From: CBCXVS01 sp965178525
GTDB lineage: Bacteria > Tectomicrobia > Entotheonellia > Entotheonellales > Entotheonellaceae
Reading direction: 5' to 3'
Length of the DNA: 7,421 nucleotides
NCBI GenBank assembly: GCA_965178525.1
Contig: CBCXVS010000334.1
Coordinates: 1 to 7,421, forward strand
This document shows positions 1-6,321 of the stretch, one piece after another (position 1 is the stretch's first letter; each line of letters begins with the position of its first letter). Made by a program: the position numbers and the translations under genes. Below the pieces are notes generated by a model. It did no database searches. It saw nothing but the letters and a program-made list of their open reading frames with translations, and was not told the origin of the DNA.

Positions 1-2
1 TT

Positions 3-36
3 GAGCCGTGTGCGATGAAAGTCGCCCGCACGGTTC
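3..36 (+). ncRNA. Group II intron domain V hairpin
   Basis: This is a 34-nt hairpin with the domain V architecture. A 9-bp lower stem (GAGCCGTGT with GCACGGTTC) includes the AGC catalytic triad at 4-6. A two-base bulge (CC, 26-27) lies on the 3' strand. The 5-bp upper stem (GCGAT with GTCGC) is capped by a GAAA tetraloop at 17-20. All lower-stem positions pair, counting G-U pairs. Domain V is the most conserved part of the ribozyme and binds the catalytic metals. Confidence 0.93.
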
Positions 37-41
37 TGAGG

Positions 42-74
42 GGGGGGGGTCATGGCGACATGATGCCCCTACCC
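42..74 (+). ncRNA. Group II intron domain VI with bulged branch-point A
   Basis: GGG (42-44) pairs with CCC (72-74). A71 is bulged, G45 wobbles with T70, and GGGG (46-49) pairs with CCCC (66-69). TG (64-65) is unpaired. TCATG (50-54) pairs with CATGA (59-63) over a GCGA (GNRA) tetraloop. The bulged A lies seven nucleotides from the intron end at 77 (counting the end), the usual branch-point distance. Pairing was worked out by eye. Confidence 0.88.
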
Positions 75-77
75 GAT

Positions 78-995
78 GATAGTCCGGATCGGCCAACAAC
101 TCGAGCCCCAGCGCTTCCAGACCTGCCCGCAATGCCGCTGCCGTGCGGGCATGCCGCTGCCAACGCGTTTCTAAGCCCTCCTCAAGGACCAAGCGTAGCG
201 CTTTGCGGAACGCATACAGCATGAGAATGGGGGCGGTATGGTGGTAGCGCCGGCTCTCCGACCAGTATTCCTCCAAGGTTGCGAGGTCCAGATAGAAACT
301 CGGCACCGGCGTCTGGCGCTGTTGCACGACCTCCACGGCTCGGGGACCGAAGCTGATCGGGGCCAGACCCGGCGGGGCGCCCAAGCACTTTTGGGACACG
401 CTATAGCACACGTCGAGATCCCAATCCTCCATGGCGAGTTCGACACCGCCCAGCGAGGTGACCACATCGACAATGCTCAAGGCGCCATGGCGCCGCACGA
501 CGGTCGCGATGTCCTTGATGGGACTCAGAACCCCGGTGGAAGTCGCCGCATGCACGACGCCAACCGCCTTGACCGAACCCTGTGTCTCCAAAGCCTGCTG
601 CACCATCTCCGGGAGAACCGGCTGACCCCAGGGCACCTCGAGGCGCTGCACGTCCGCGCCATAGCGGTCGGCGACCTCCGCCATCCGCGCGCCAAAGAAC
701 CCGTTGACGGCCACCAGCACGCGCTCCCCGCGCTCCACCACATTGCAGAAGGCCGACTCCATCGCAGCGGTGCCAGTGGCCGGGAGAGCGGAAACGTCCA
801 CTCACGCGACGTGCCCAGCACGCGACTGAGCATCTCCCGCACGTGGTCTAACACAGGCCAAAAGTCCGGATCGAGATGCCCCAGCATCGGCGTCATCATC
901 GCCTGCAGCACGCGTGGGTGCACATTGCTCGGCCCCGGCCCCAACAAGATTCGGTTCGGTAGGTTCAAGTTGTTGTGATCGTGACTCATCTGCAA
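78..995 (-). pseudogene. Class V PLP aminotransferase (serine-pyruvate/alanine-glyoxylate type), frameshifted and intron-interrupted
   Basis: This resembles fold-type I, class V aminotransferases of the alanine-glyoxylate/serine-pyruvate family. These transfer amino groups between small amino acids and 2-oxo acids in the cytoplasm using PLP. The N-terminal part reads LLGPGPSNVHPRVLQAMM, the family's opening motif. After a frameshift at about 780-790 the frame continues ATGTAAMESAF, HAATSTGVLSP, SIVDVVTSLGG and SVSQKCLGAPPGLAP, where the Lys (codon 390-388) is the PLP-linked lysine, and then DPDY. The shift can be repaired by removing one GA from GAGAG at 784-788, giving FPLPATGTAAM. Coding similarity stops at 78, where the intron begins. 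About 303 of some 380 residues are present, so the C-terminal 75-80 or so should lie beyond the intron. The start is TTG at 995 (AAGGA five bases upstream) or ATG at 989. Substrate cannot be assigned. Confidence 0.88.
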
Positions 996-1169
996 CGTTA
1001 TCCTTCCATGTATGCGCGGATGTTCCCATATTCAAGATGCCATGGGAATACTTCCAGAGATGTAGCGCGACATTTCGGTCACATGACAGGCGCTTTGCGA
1101 ACCATCTGCCCTGCTCCCCTCTCCCACTATCCGACTTCAGTCGTGTCAGGCATAACATGACTACTGCCT

Positions 1170-1178
1170 ATCATAGCA
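1170..1178 (-). promoter_or_regulatory. Candidate extended -10 promoter for the aminotransferase gene
   Basis: Read on the minus strand, 1178-1170 is TGCTATGAT, a TGn extended -10 element matching TATAAT at five of six positions. No good -35 lies 17 bases upstream, which is tolerable for extended -10 promoters. It points towards the aminotransferase start and would leave a leader of about 170 bases. Prediction by eye only. Confidence 0.35.
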
Positions 1179-1255
1179 CAGGTGAGATGGTATCATTGAC
1201 ATCGGAGCCAGAAAAACAGATTCTTGATGCAGCACGGCGCCAAAGAAGTCTCTGA

Positions 1256-1273
1256 CCTTCGTATGATCGAAGG
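1256..1273. repeat. Perfect inverted repeat CCTTCG-TATGAT-CGAAGG
   Basis: Six-base arms flank a TATGAT core, which resembles a -10 hexamer (five of six). No good -35 is found 16-18 bases upstream on the plus strand. It could be an operator overlapping a weak promoter of the adhesin gene about 150 bases downstream, or a chance hairpin. Confidence 0.4.
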
Positions 1274-1286
1274 GAACGGATAGAGC

Positions 1287-1299
1287 CGACGTGACGTCG
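1287..1299. promoter_or_regulatory. 13-bp palindrome, possible operator
   Basis: CGACGT-G-ACGTCG is a perfect palindrome around a single central base, about 120 bases upstream of the adhesin start. A compact symmetric site like this is typical of dimeric regulator binding sites, but no regulator is encoded nearby and the role is inferred. Confidence 0.35.
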
Positions 1300-1401
1300 C
1301 AGGTCTCTTATGTCACAATTCGTCCAACAACATGAGCATGTCGCAATTGGCGTGCCACAAGCACCACGCAACGGGGCGATTGGTGTCATGACGGTTCGGC
1401 C

Positions 1402-1408
1402 GGGAGGA
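1402..1408 (+). promoter_or_regulatory. Ribosome binding site of the adhesin gene
   Basis: GGGAGGA precedes the ATG at 1420 by 11 bases, somewhat long. An ATG at 1409 begins a six-codon out-of-frame mini-ORF that overlaps the true start. The ATG at 1420 is preferred because it gives a complete signal peptide. Confidence 0.6.
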
Positions 1409-2370
1409 ATGATAGAGCGATGTTGACCTTGCCATTCGACAGCCGTTCCCTGTGTTTATCGCTCCTTGGTGGCGTGATTTTACTTGGATCGCTACTGGCT
1501 GTCAGCCAGGCTCAGGTCACGACCACGATCACGCCCGATGGCACGCTCGGCACGGCCGTGGCTCAGGACGGTAACGTCTTCGACATCACGGGCGGGACAC
1601 GGCCGGGCAATGGCCCCAATCTGTTTCATAGTTTCGACCGCTTCACGGTCGGCGCGGGTGATACCGCCCACTTCCGAGGGCCAGCCGAGATTGAGCATAT
1701 CCTGAGCCGGGTGACGGGAGGACAGGCATCGACCATCGATGGCATCCTGCGCTCGGACATTTCCGGCGCCACGCTCTTTCTGCTCAATCCAAGCGGCGTG
1801 CTCTTCGGTCCCAATGCCAGGCTCGAGGTGCAGGGATCCTTTCATGTCAGCACCGCGGACATCCTGCGCCTGGCCGATGGCGGCGTCTTTGCGGCCTCCT
1901 TCGGCGAGGCCAGTCGGCTGACGGTGGCCCCGCCGGCTGCCTTCGGGTTTCTGCACGCCTCTCCGGCGCCCATTACTATACAGGGCAGTCGGTTCCGTGT
2001 TCCCGACGGCGCCACGCTCTCGGCGGTCGGGGGTGATCTGACCATCGTGCGGGGCCGCCTCGAGGCGTCGGGGGGGCAGTTGCACCTGGCGAGTGTCGCG
2101 TCACCGGGGGAGGTCAGACTCCAAGCCACGGCAGCGGCGTCACCCCGCCAGTTTGCGGGGGGAGGTGTCGTGACCCTTGTGGACAACACCAGGCTCACGA
2201 CGACAGGCAGCAGCGGCGGCGCGGTGTTCATTCGGGGCGGCCAGCTCCTTATCAGCGACACCAATATCACGACGGATACGGAAGGGGCCGGGAATGCAGG
2301 CAATATCGACATGCAGATGGACCAGCTCGTGGTGTCCGCGGGGACGTTGATCTCTGCTAGCGCCCTGGAG

Positions 2371-3198
2371 GGGAGTAGCGGCAATGGGGGCACGATCCGG
2401 CTCACGGCGACGGGGAGCGTGCGCATTGAAGACAGCCGCTTCCGGAGCAGCACGTTTTTAAACACCACGGGCCATGCCGGAAGCATACGGATCGACGCGG
2501 CCACCCTGACCCTCGAGGATGGGCGGCTCCTCAGCCGGACGCGGGCCGCAGGCAATTCCGGGACCATCGTGATTCGGGCGGAGACGGTGCGCCTGACGGA
2601 CGATGGCAGGATCCAAACCACGGCATCCACCGGCAGTTTGGGCAATGCGGGCACGGTGCAGATTGAGGCGGTGCGCTTGACCCTGGAGGGGTCGTCACGG
2701 ATCGTCAGCGTCACCGGAGGGCCGGGCGAAGGCGGGGCAATCATCATCACCGTGCAGCGCTTGGACGTGACAGACGGGGGCCGAATCGCCACGTCCCAAA
2801 CGGCGCAGGGGGAACGGGAGCGGGGCCTGACCTCCAGCGGCAATGCCGGCACGATTCGGATCCGCGCCACGGAGAGCGTCACGGTCCAAGACCGTAGGAG
2901 CCGGATCGGCAGTTCCACGGGAGGGACGGGAGACGGGGGACAGATTGAGATGCAGGTGGGTCGCCTCACCGTGGCCAATGGCGGCCGGATTTTCAGCAAC
3001 ACCAGCGAGCGCAGGACGGGAGATGCAGGCAATGCCGGGACGGTGCGCATCACCGCGACCGGTGCGGTCATCGTCACCGGCAATGACAGTGAGCTCACCA
3101 GTACGACCGGGGGCAATGGCCAAGCGGGTGAGATCCGCATCACGGCAGAGCAGATCGCGGTCCTGGATGGCGGGTTGATTTCCACCAGTGCCGAGGCG
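2371..3198 (+). repeat. Adhesin stalk super-repeat, copy A
   Basis: This is the first copy of a 276-residue block (residues 318-593) beginning GSSGNGG. It aligns in order with the block starting at 3199. Matching landmarks include LTLEGSSRI against LTLEGASRI, VTGGPGEGG against VTGGPGQGG, and ATSQTA against STSQTA. At the DNA level, 15 identical bases occur at 2791-2805 and 3628-3642, offset 837. Confidence 0.8.
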
Positions 3199-4035
3199 GG
3201 CAGCAGCGGCAATGCCGGCACGGTGCAGCTCACCGTCCGGGCGAGCGTCCGCCTGGACGGCGAAGCCAGCACGATCGAAAGCCGCACGTTCCGCAACAGC
3301 ACCGGCAATGCGGGGACCGTGCAGATCGACGCGCCGGCCGTGACGATGATGCATGACAGCGTGCTGCGCAGCGTGACGGCGGGAACGGGCCATGCCGGCA
3401 CGATCCGGATTCGGGCAGAGGAGGTCGCCCTGAAAAGCGGCACCCAGTTGCAAACGACGGCATTCAGCCGCAGTACAGGCAATGCCGGCATCGTGCAGAT
3501 TGAAGCGACAAACCTGACCCTGGAGGGGGCATCACGGATTACCAGCGTGACGGGGGGACCCGGGCAAGGGGGAGAAATCACCATCACGGTGCCGCGCCTG
3601 TCCATCACCGAGGACAGCTTTATCAGCACGTCCCAAACGGCGGGGGGCACGGCGTTTGATCGCGTGCCCAGCGGCAGTGCCGGCACGATACGGATCAACG
3701 CGATGGAAAGCCTGACGGTGCGGGGTGACCGCAGTCGGATCTTAAGCTTCACACGTGGGACGGGGAACGCCGGCACGATTGACATACAGGCAGGCCAACT
3801 GACCCTGGCGGCCGGCGGCCGGGTCTTCACCGATAGCCGTGAGGGCGCGGCAGGGAACGCGGGTACCATACGCATCGCCGCCATGGAGAGTATCACCATT
3901 ACGGGGCAGGAGACCGGTCTGTTCACGAATTCGGCGAGCAGCGGCACGGGGGGCGATATTACCATACAAGCGCGCAACATCCGGCTCGCCGACGGCGGCA
4001 CGGTCTCGGCAGAAAGTTCGGCGTCGGGCGATGCC
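3199..4035 (+). repeat. Adhesin stalk super-repeat, copy B
   Basis: This is the second copy of the long block, starting GSSGNAG at residue 594 and running to the GDAG just before the amber codon. The landmark offset from copy A grows from 828 to 837 bases, so about three residues have been gained inside the copy. Divergence is high, so the duplication is not recent, yet the order of sub-repeats is preserved. Confidence 0.8.
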
Positions 4036-4685
4036 GGGTAGATTACCCTCAGGGCCAGCGACAGCTTCGTGAGCGGCAATGGGGCGGTGACGACCACAGC
4101 GGCTCAGGCTGACGGCGGCAATATTGAGATCACGGCAACCGCGCTGGTGCAACTGCGCGATAGCGATATCACCGCGACCGTTGCTGGCGGGCCGACAACC
4201 GTGGGCGGCAATATCGCGGTGAATGGCGAGTTCATCCTCCTAGAGAACAGTCGTATTGTCGCCAATGCCTTCGAGGGTCAGGGTGGGAACATTCGCCTCA
4301 CCGCACAAGCAGCCGTGCTGACCGATCAGTTCAGCGTCATCAGCGCTTCGTCGTCGCTGGGCATTGATGGCTCAGTCGACATTCGGTCGCCGGCAACGGA
4401 CCTCACCGAGACCGTCACTCCGTTGACGCCAACGTTTAACCAGGCGGCTATCTTGTTAAGTGACCGGTGCACCGCGGCACGGCGCGGGCAAGCGCGGAGC
4501 AGCTTCGTACTGCGAGGGCGGGAGCAGCTCCCCAATGAGCCTGACGGCACCTTGCCGAGTCCGGTCTACGTGGCCAGTTCGGGGACACCCCCACCGGCAC
4601 AGCCTGCCGCACGCCAGGCACCAGCGTGGGACGATCGTAAACGACCTCTACAGGGACAGCGTGAGACCGGCAGAACTCAGGTTGC

Positions 4686-4805
4686 CTATGTTTCGGAGTG
4701 CGCTAGGTGGTATACACCGCAAGTACGTCCTGACGTCAACGTTAGATGACGCACTAGAGCGAGCCGTTTTTCATCCTGTTCGTATAAGTCGCTGTTCGTG
4801 ACCAT
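4686..4805 (-). pseudogene. Possible N-terminal relic of a DUF29-family gene
   Basis: A small frame on the minus strand begins ATG at 4805, six bases after an AAAGGAG ribosome binding site, and encodes MVTNSDLYEQD. This strongly resembles the start of DUF29 proteins, which typically open with M..DLYEQDF..W. After the Asp (about 4773) the family resemblance ends, and the remaining 28 residues run antisense through the adhesin C-terminus to a stop at 4686. The likely reading is a truncated DUF29 start left by a rearrangement just downstream of the adhesin. The match is only about seven residues, so chance is possible; the good ribosome binding site is the main supporting point. Confidence 0.3.
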
Positions 4806-4894
4806 CTCTTGCTCCTTTGAGGTCCACGGCCACCGCCCGCACTGACGATGAGTATGGGCGATGGCGCGGGAGAATTCAAGCTGCGGCACATCGC

Positions 4895-4923
4895 TTGCGC
4901 GGCGCCGGCACACACGCTATAAG
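4895..4923 (+). promoter_or_regulatory. Candidate sigma-70 promoter for the carboxymuconolactone decarboxylase-like gene
   Basis: TTGCGC (4895-4900) and TATAAG (4918-4923) are separated by 17 bases. The -10 matches five of six consensus positions, the -35 three of six. Transcription would begin near 4930 and leave a leader of about 90 bases before the GTG at 5021. The rest of 4750-5020 shows no terminator hairpin or other gene that I can support on the plus strand. Confidence 0.4.
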
Positions 4924-5008
4924 AGGGGTAACGATGCCCATGCGGGTAGCTGATCATAGGCGTCCCCATGGGGTCTGTTCTACGGCCAATCCGCAATCCG
5001 CAGGCGAC

Positions 5009-5015
5009 AGGAGGT
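5009..5015 (+). promoter_or_regulatory. Strong ribosome binding site fixing a GTG start
   Basis: AGGAGGT lies five bases upstream of GTG at 5021. It decides the start over an upstream in-frame ATG at 4934 (weaker AGAGGGG five bases before it), which would add 29 residues without family resemblance. Confidence 0.85.
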
Positions 5016-5020
5016 CAAAC

Positions 5021-5425
5021 GTGACGCAACGTGCTTTCGATGAGAATGAGGCGTTTCAGAAAGGCTTGACGATTCGCCGAGAAGTTCTGGGTGCAGAGCA
5101 TGTCGAACGCTCGCTCAACGGCGCTCGAGAGGACCCGTTCATGCTGCCCATTCAGCAGATGGCCACGGCATATGGCTGGGGCGAAGTCTGGGGGCGGCCC
5201 GGATTGCCGCGGAAAACCCGGAGCTTCCTGAGCATGGCGTTTCTGGCGGCGCTCGGGAAGCAGGCGGAGTTTCGCACCCATGTCCGTGGCGCCGTCAACA
5301 ATGGCGCCACGCGCGAAGAAATTTCCGAAGTGATTCTGCAAGCGGCGTTGTACTGCGGCATGCCAGTAGGCTTGGAATGCTTTCGGCTCGCCAAGGAGGT
5401 GCTAGACGAGCTGGACGCGACCTAG
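5021..5425 (+). CDS. Carboxymuconolactone decarboxylase (CMD) family protein
   Basis: This 134-residue protein is of the CMD family (AhpD-like fold), usually small oligomeric cytoplasmic proteins. True members decarboxylate gamma-carboxymuconolactone in the protocatechuate branch of the beta-ketoadipate pathway; many relatives have other or unknown roles. Diagnostic features are a start resembling the PcaC-type N-terminus (FQKGLTIRREVLGAEHVERS), RKTRSFLSMAFLAALGK in the middle, the block HVRGAVNNGATREEISEVIL, and the C-terminal QAALYCGMPVGLECF. There is no CxxC, so it is not a peroxidase-type AhpD. The length matches stand-alone CMD proteins and no lesion is visible, making this the only clearly intact gene here. 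It ends with TAG at the expected length, 25 bases before the convergent surE stop. No other protocatechuate-pathway genes are present, so the substrate is unknown. Confidence 0.9.
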   Translation: MTQRAFDENEAFQKGLTIRREVLGAEHVERSLNGAREDPFMLPIQQMATAYGWGEVWGRPGLPRKTRSFLSMAFLAALGKQAEFRTHVRGAVNNGATREEISEVILQAALYCGMPVGLECFRLAKEVLDELDAT

Positions 5426-5450
5426 GAGGTATGCCGGCGGAGTGGCGCGC

Positions 5451-6290
5451 TTAATCCGGACTCAAGTCCCACTGACGCAGCTCTTGCAGGGTCTTATAGT
5501 CGGTCCAATCGAACCGCAGAGGAGTAATGGTGATAAATTTGTCCTGATAACCTCGCGTGTCCGTACCCTCTTCCTCGACCCGTAGACGCCGCCATGTCGG
5601 TTTGTAGGACGGTGCTTTCTCATCACCACGATGTGGCGTAAAGCCCTCGATGGTAAAATACGCGCCGCCCATTGGCGCCGCGACCACCCCCTGTATGGCG
5701 CCGGCTGGGACGTTGATGGACAGAACCGCGCCAGCCGGAGCCCCGCGTTGCCGAATCTGCTGCACGAGCTTCGCGGTGACGTGCGCCGCCGTCGTATAGT
5801 CGCGCCTCCGGCGGGATTGGGACACCGCGATGGCGGGCACGCCGTGCACGAGCGCTTCCATGGCGGCCCCGACCGTGCCGGAATAATGGCTGATCAGGCC
5901 GACGTTTGAGCCGTGGTTAATGCCCGAGACGACCAAGTCGATTTTTTGCGTTTTGCCGAACTCGAGCAGCCCGAAACGGACGGCATCCGCGGGTGTCGCA
6001 TCGACGCTGTAGCCGAACAGGACGCCGTCTTTGTGATGCGGCGTTACGTGTAACGTGTTGCACATGATTTGAGTCGACTAACTGCTGCCGGATTGGTTCT
6101 CATGCGGCGCCACGACGAGCACCTCCGCCCGCTTGGCGAGTTCGTGGACCAGGGCCGCGATGCCTGGCGCATCAATCCCATCATCGTTGGTGACGAGGAT
6201 GCGGTAGGATGCGGTTTGGGCCTGTGCCAGGGACGAGACACACCACGTCGCGGCCAGGAGCATGCAGAGCGTGAAACGGTACACATGCAT
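5451..6290 (-). pseudogene. surE: Secreted SurE-type 5'/3'-nucleotidase with an in-frame TAG
   Basis: SurE is a metal-dependent phosphatase that dephosphorylates nucleoside 5'- and 3'-monophosphates. Here residues 1-25 form a signal peptide (hydrophobic core then SLAQAQ), so the enzyme would act in the periplasm or outside, unlike classic cytoplasmic SurE. Ligand motifs are all present: TNDDGIDAPG (Asp36, Asp37), NQSGSS (Ser67) and SGINHGSN (Asn125). The C-terminus, ITPLRFDWTDYKTLQELRQW, is typical. A TAG at 6080-6078 (codon 71) follows NQSGSS directly, and the same frame resumes STQIMC and runs to TAA at 5451, giving 279 codons in total. If translation stops there, the product lacks most of the fold. 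An ATG at 6065 has no obvious ribosome binding site and would yield a fragment without the first three ligands. The start is ATG at 6290 or GTG at 6293; AGAAGG lies at 6310-6305. It is probably cotranscribed with the nuclease-like gene upstream. Confidence 0.88.
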
Positions 6291-6321
6291 CACGATGTCG
6301 GTTGCCTTCTTGGTTTTCGCT

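Larger units (their letters stand above)
1..77 (+). mobile_element. 3' end of a group II intron (domains V and VI and 3' splice site)
   Basis: The window opens inside a group II intron, a self-splicing retroelement ribozyme. What is visible is the 34-nt domain V hairpin (3-36), a short linker, domain VI (42-74) with a bulged A at 71, and the terminal CCCGAT ending at 77. The catalytic core 5' of domain V and any reverse transcriptase/maturase gene lie left of the window. The 3' boundary is supported independently: the aminotransferase reading frame on the opposite strand is coherent up to base 78 and turns into unrelated sequence at 77. The intron therefore lies antisense to the gene it interrupts, so splicing cannot restore that gene's mRNA. 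The insertion falls after the first base of a codon following Asp-Tyr, where the family usually has Arg. Subclass cannot be assigned from the 3' end alone. Confidence 0.9.
996..1419. other. Divergent intergenic region
   Basis: These 424 bases separate the starts of the aminotransferase (leftward) and the adhesin (rightward). I find no convincing gene; the short open frames here have no ribosome binding site or recognisable sequence. The region contains an extended -10 candidate facing left (1170-1178), a TTGACA hexamer at 1196-1201 without a convincing -10 downstream, and two perfect inverted repeats (1256-1273 and 1287-1299) upstream of the adhesin. It is the natural place for control of both flanking genes. 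Confidence 0.6.
1420..4749 (+). pseudogene. TpsA-type filamentous haemagglutinin-like exoprotein with an in-frame TAG
   Basis: This encodes a large secreted beta-helix exoprotein of the two-partner secretion pathway, normally exported across the outer membrane by a TpsB pore. Residues 1-31 form a signal peptide ending SQA. About 32-290 form the TPS/haemagglutination-activity domain, with PNLFHSF near residue 67 and NPSGVLFG at 123-130. From about 293 a stalk of some twenty glycine turns (GNAGTI/V type) alternates with short beta strands. The first frame stops at TAG (4039-4041, codon 874). The same frame continues with ITLRAS, more turn repeats, and a C-terminal block of the usual type (DRCTAARRG, SSFVLRGREQLP), ending at TGA (4747-4749). 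The continuation shows this is one 1109-codon gene with a premature amber. If translation stops there, the product keeps signal, TPS domain and most of the stalk but loses 236 codons. No TpsB gene is present in the window. Adhesion is the likely role; the ligand is unknown. Confidence 0.88.

Noticed and set aside
40..49. Run of ten G as a phase-variation tract in the aminotransferase
   Set aside because: The run belongs to the intron (the linker and 5' strand of domain VI), not to the aminotransferase coding sequence.
15..224. A plus-strand open frame starting inside the intron's domain V
   Set aside because: It starts at the ATG in the domain V tetraloop region and crosses the intron boundary into antisense exon sequence, so it cannot be a gene.
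238..978. A 246-codon plus-strand open frame opposite the aminotransferase
   Set aside because: The minus strand carries recognisable aminotransferase motifs throughout this interval, and the plus-strand product has no recognisable motif or good ribosome binding site.
1196..1224. TTGACA -35 element with a -10 downstream as the adhesin promoter
   Set aside because: The hexamer at 1196 is perfect, but the sequence 17 bases downstream (GATTCT) matches only three of six -10 positions. It is too weak to annotate.
1171..1389. 72-codon minus-strand open frame in the intergenic region
   Set aside because: It has no ribosome binding site, no recognisable sequence, and unusual Cys/Arg/Ser-rich composition, typical of a random frame.
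1842..4097. A 751-codon open frame on the minus strand across the adhesin
   Set aside because: It is antisense to a clear repeat-rich adhesin frame. Its length follows from high GC and repeated glycine/threonine codons, and its translation (Pro/Ser/Val/Arg-rich, no domain) resembles no family.
4817..5020. N-terminal extension of the decarboxylase-like gene
   Set aside because: The extra residues have no family resemblance, and the GTG at 5021 has a near-perfect ribosome binding site and yields the normal family length.
5426..5450. Bidirectional terminator between the convergent decarboxylase-like gene and surE
   Set aside because: The 25-base gap shows no GC-rich hairpin with a T-run on either strand.
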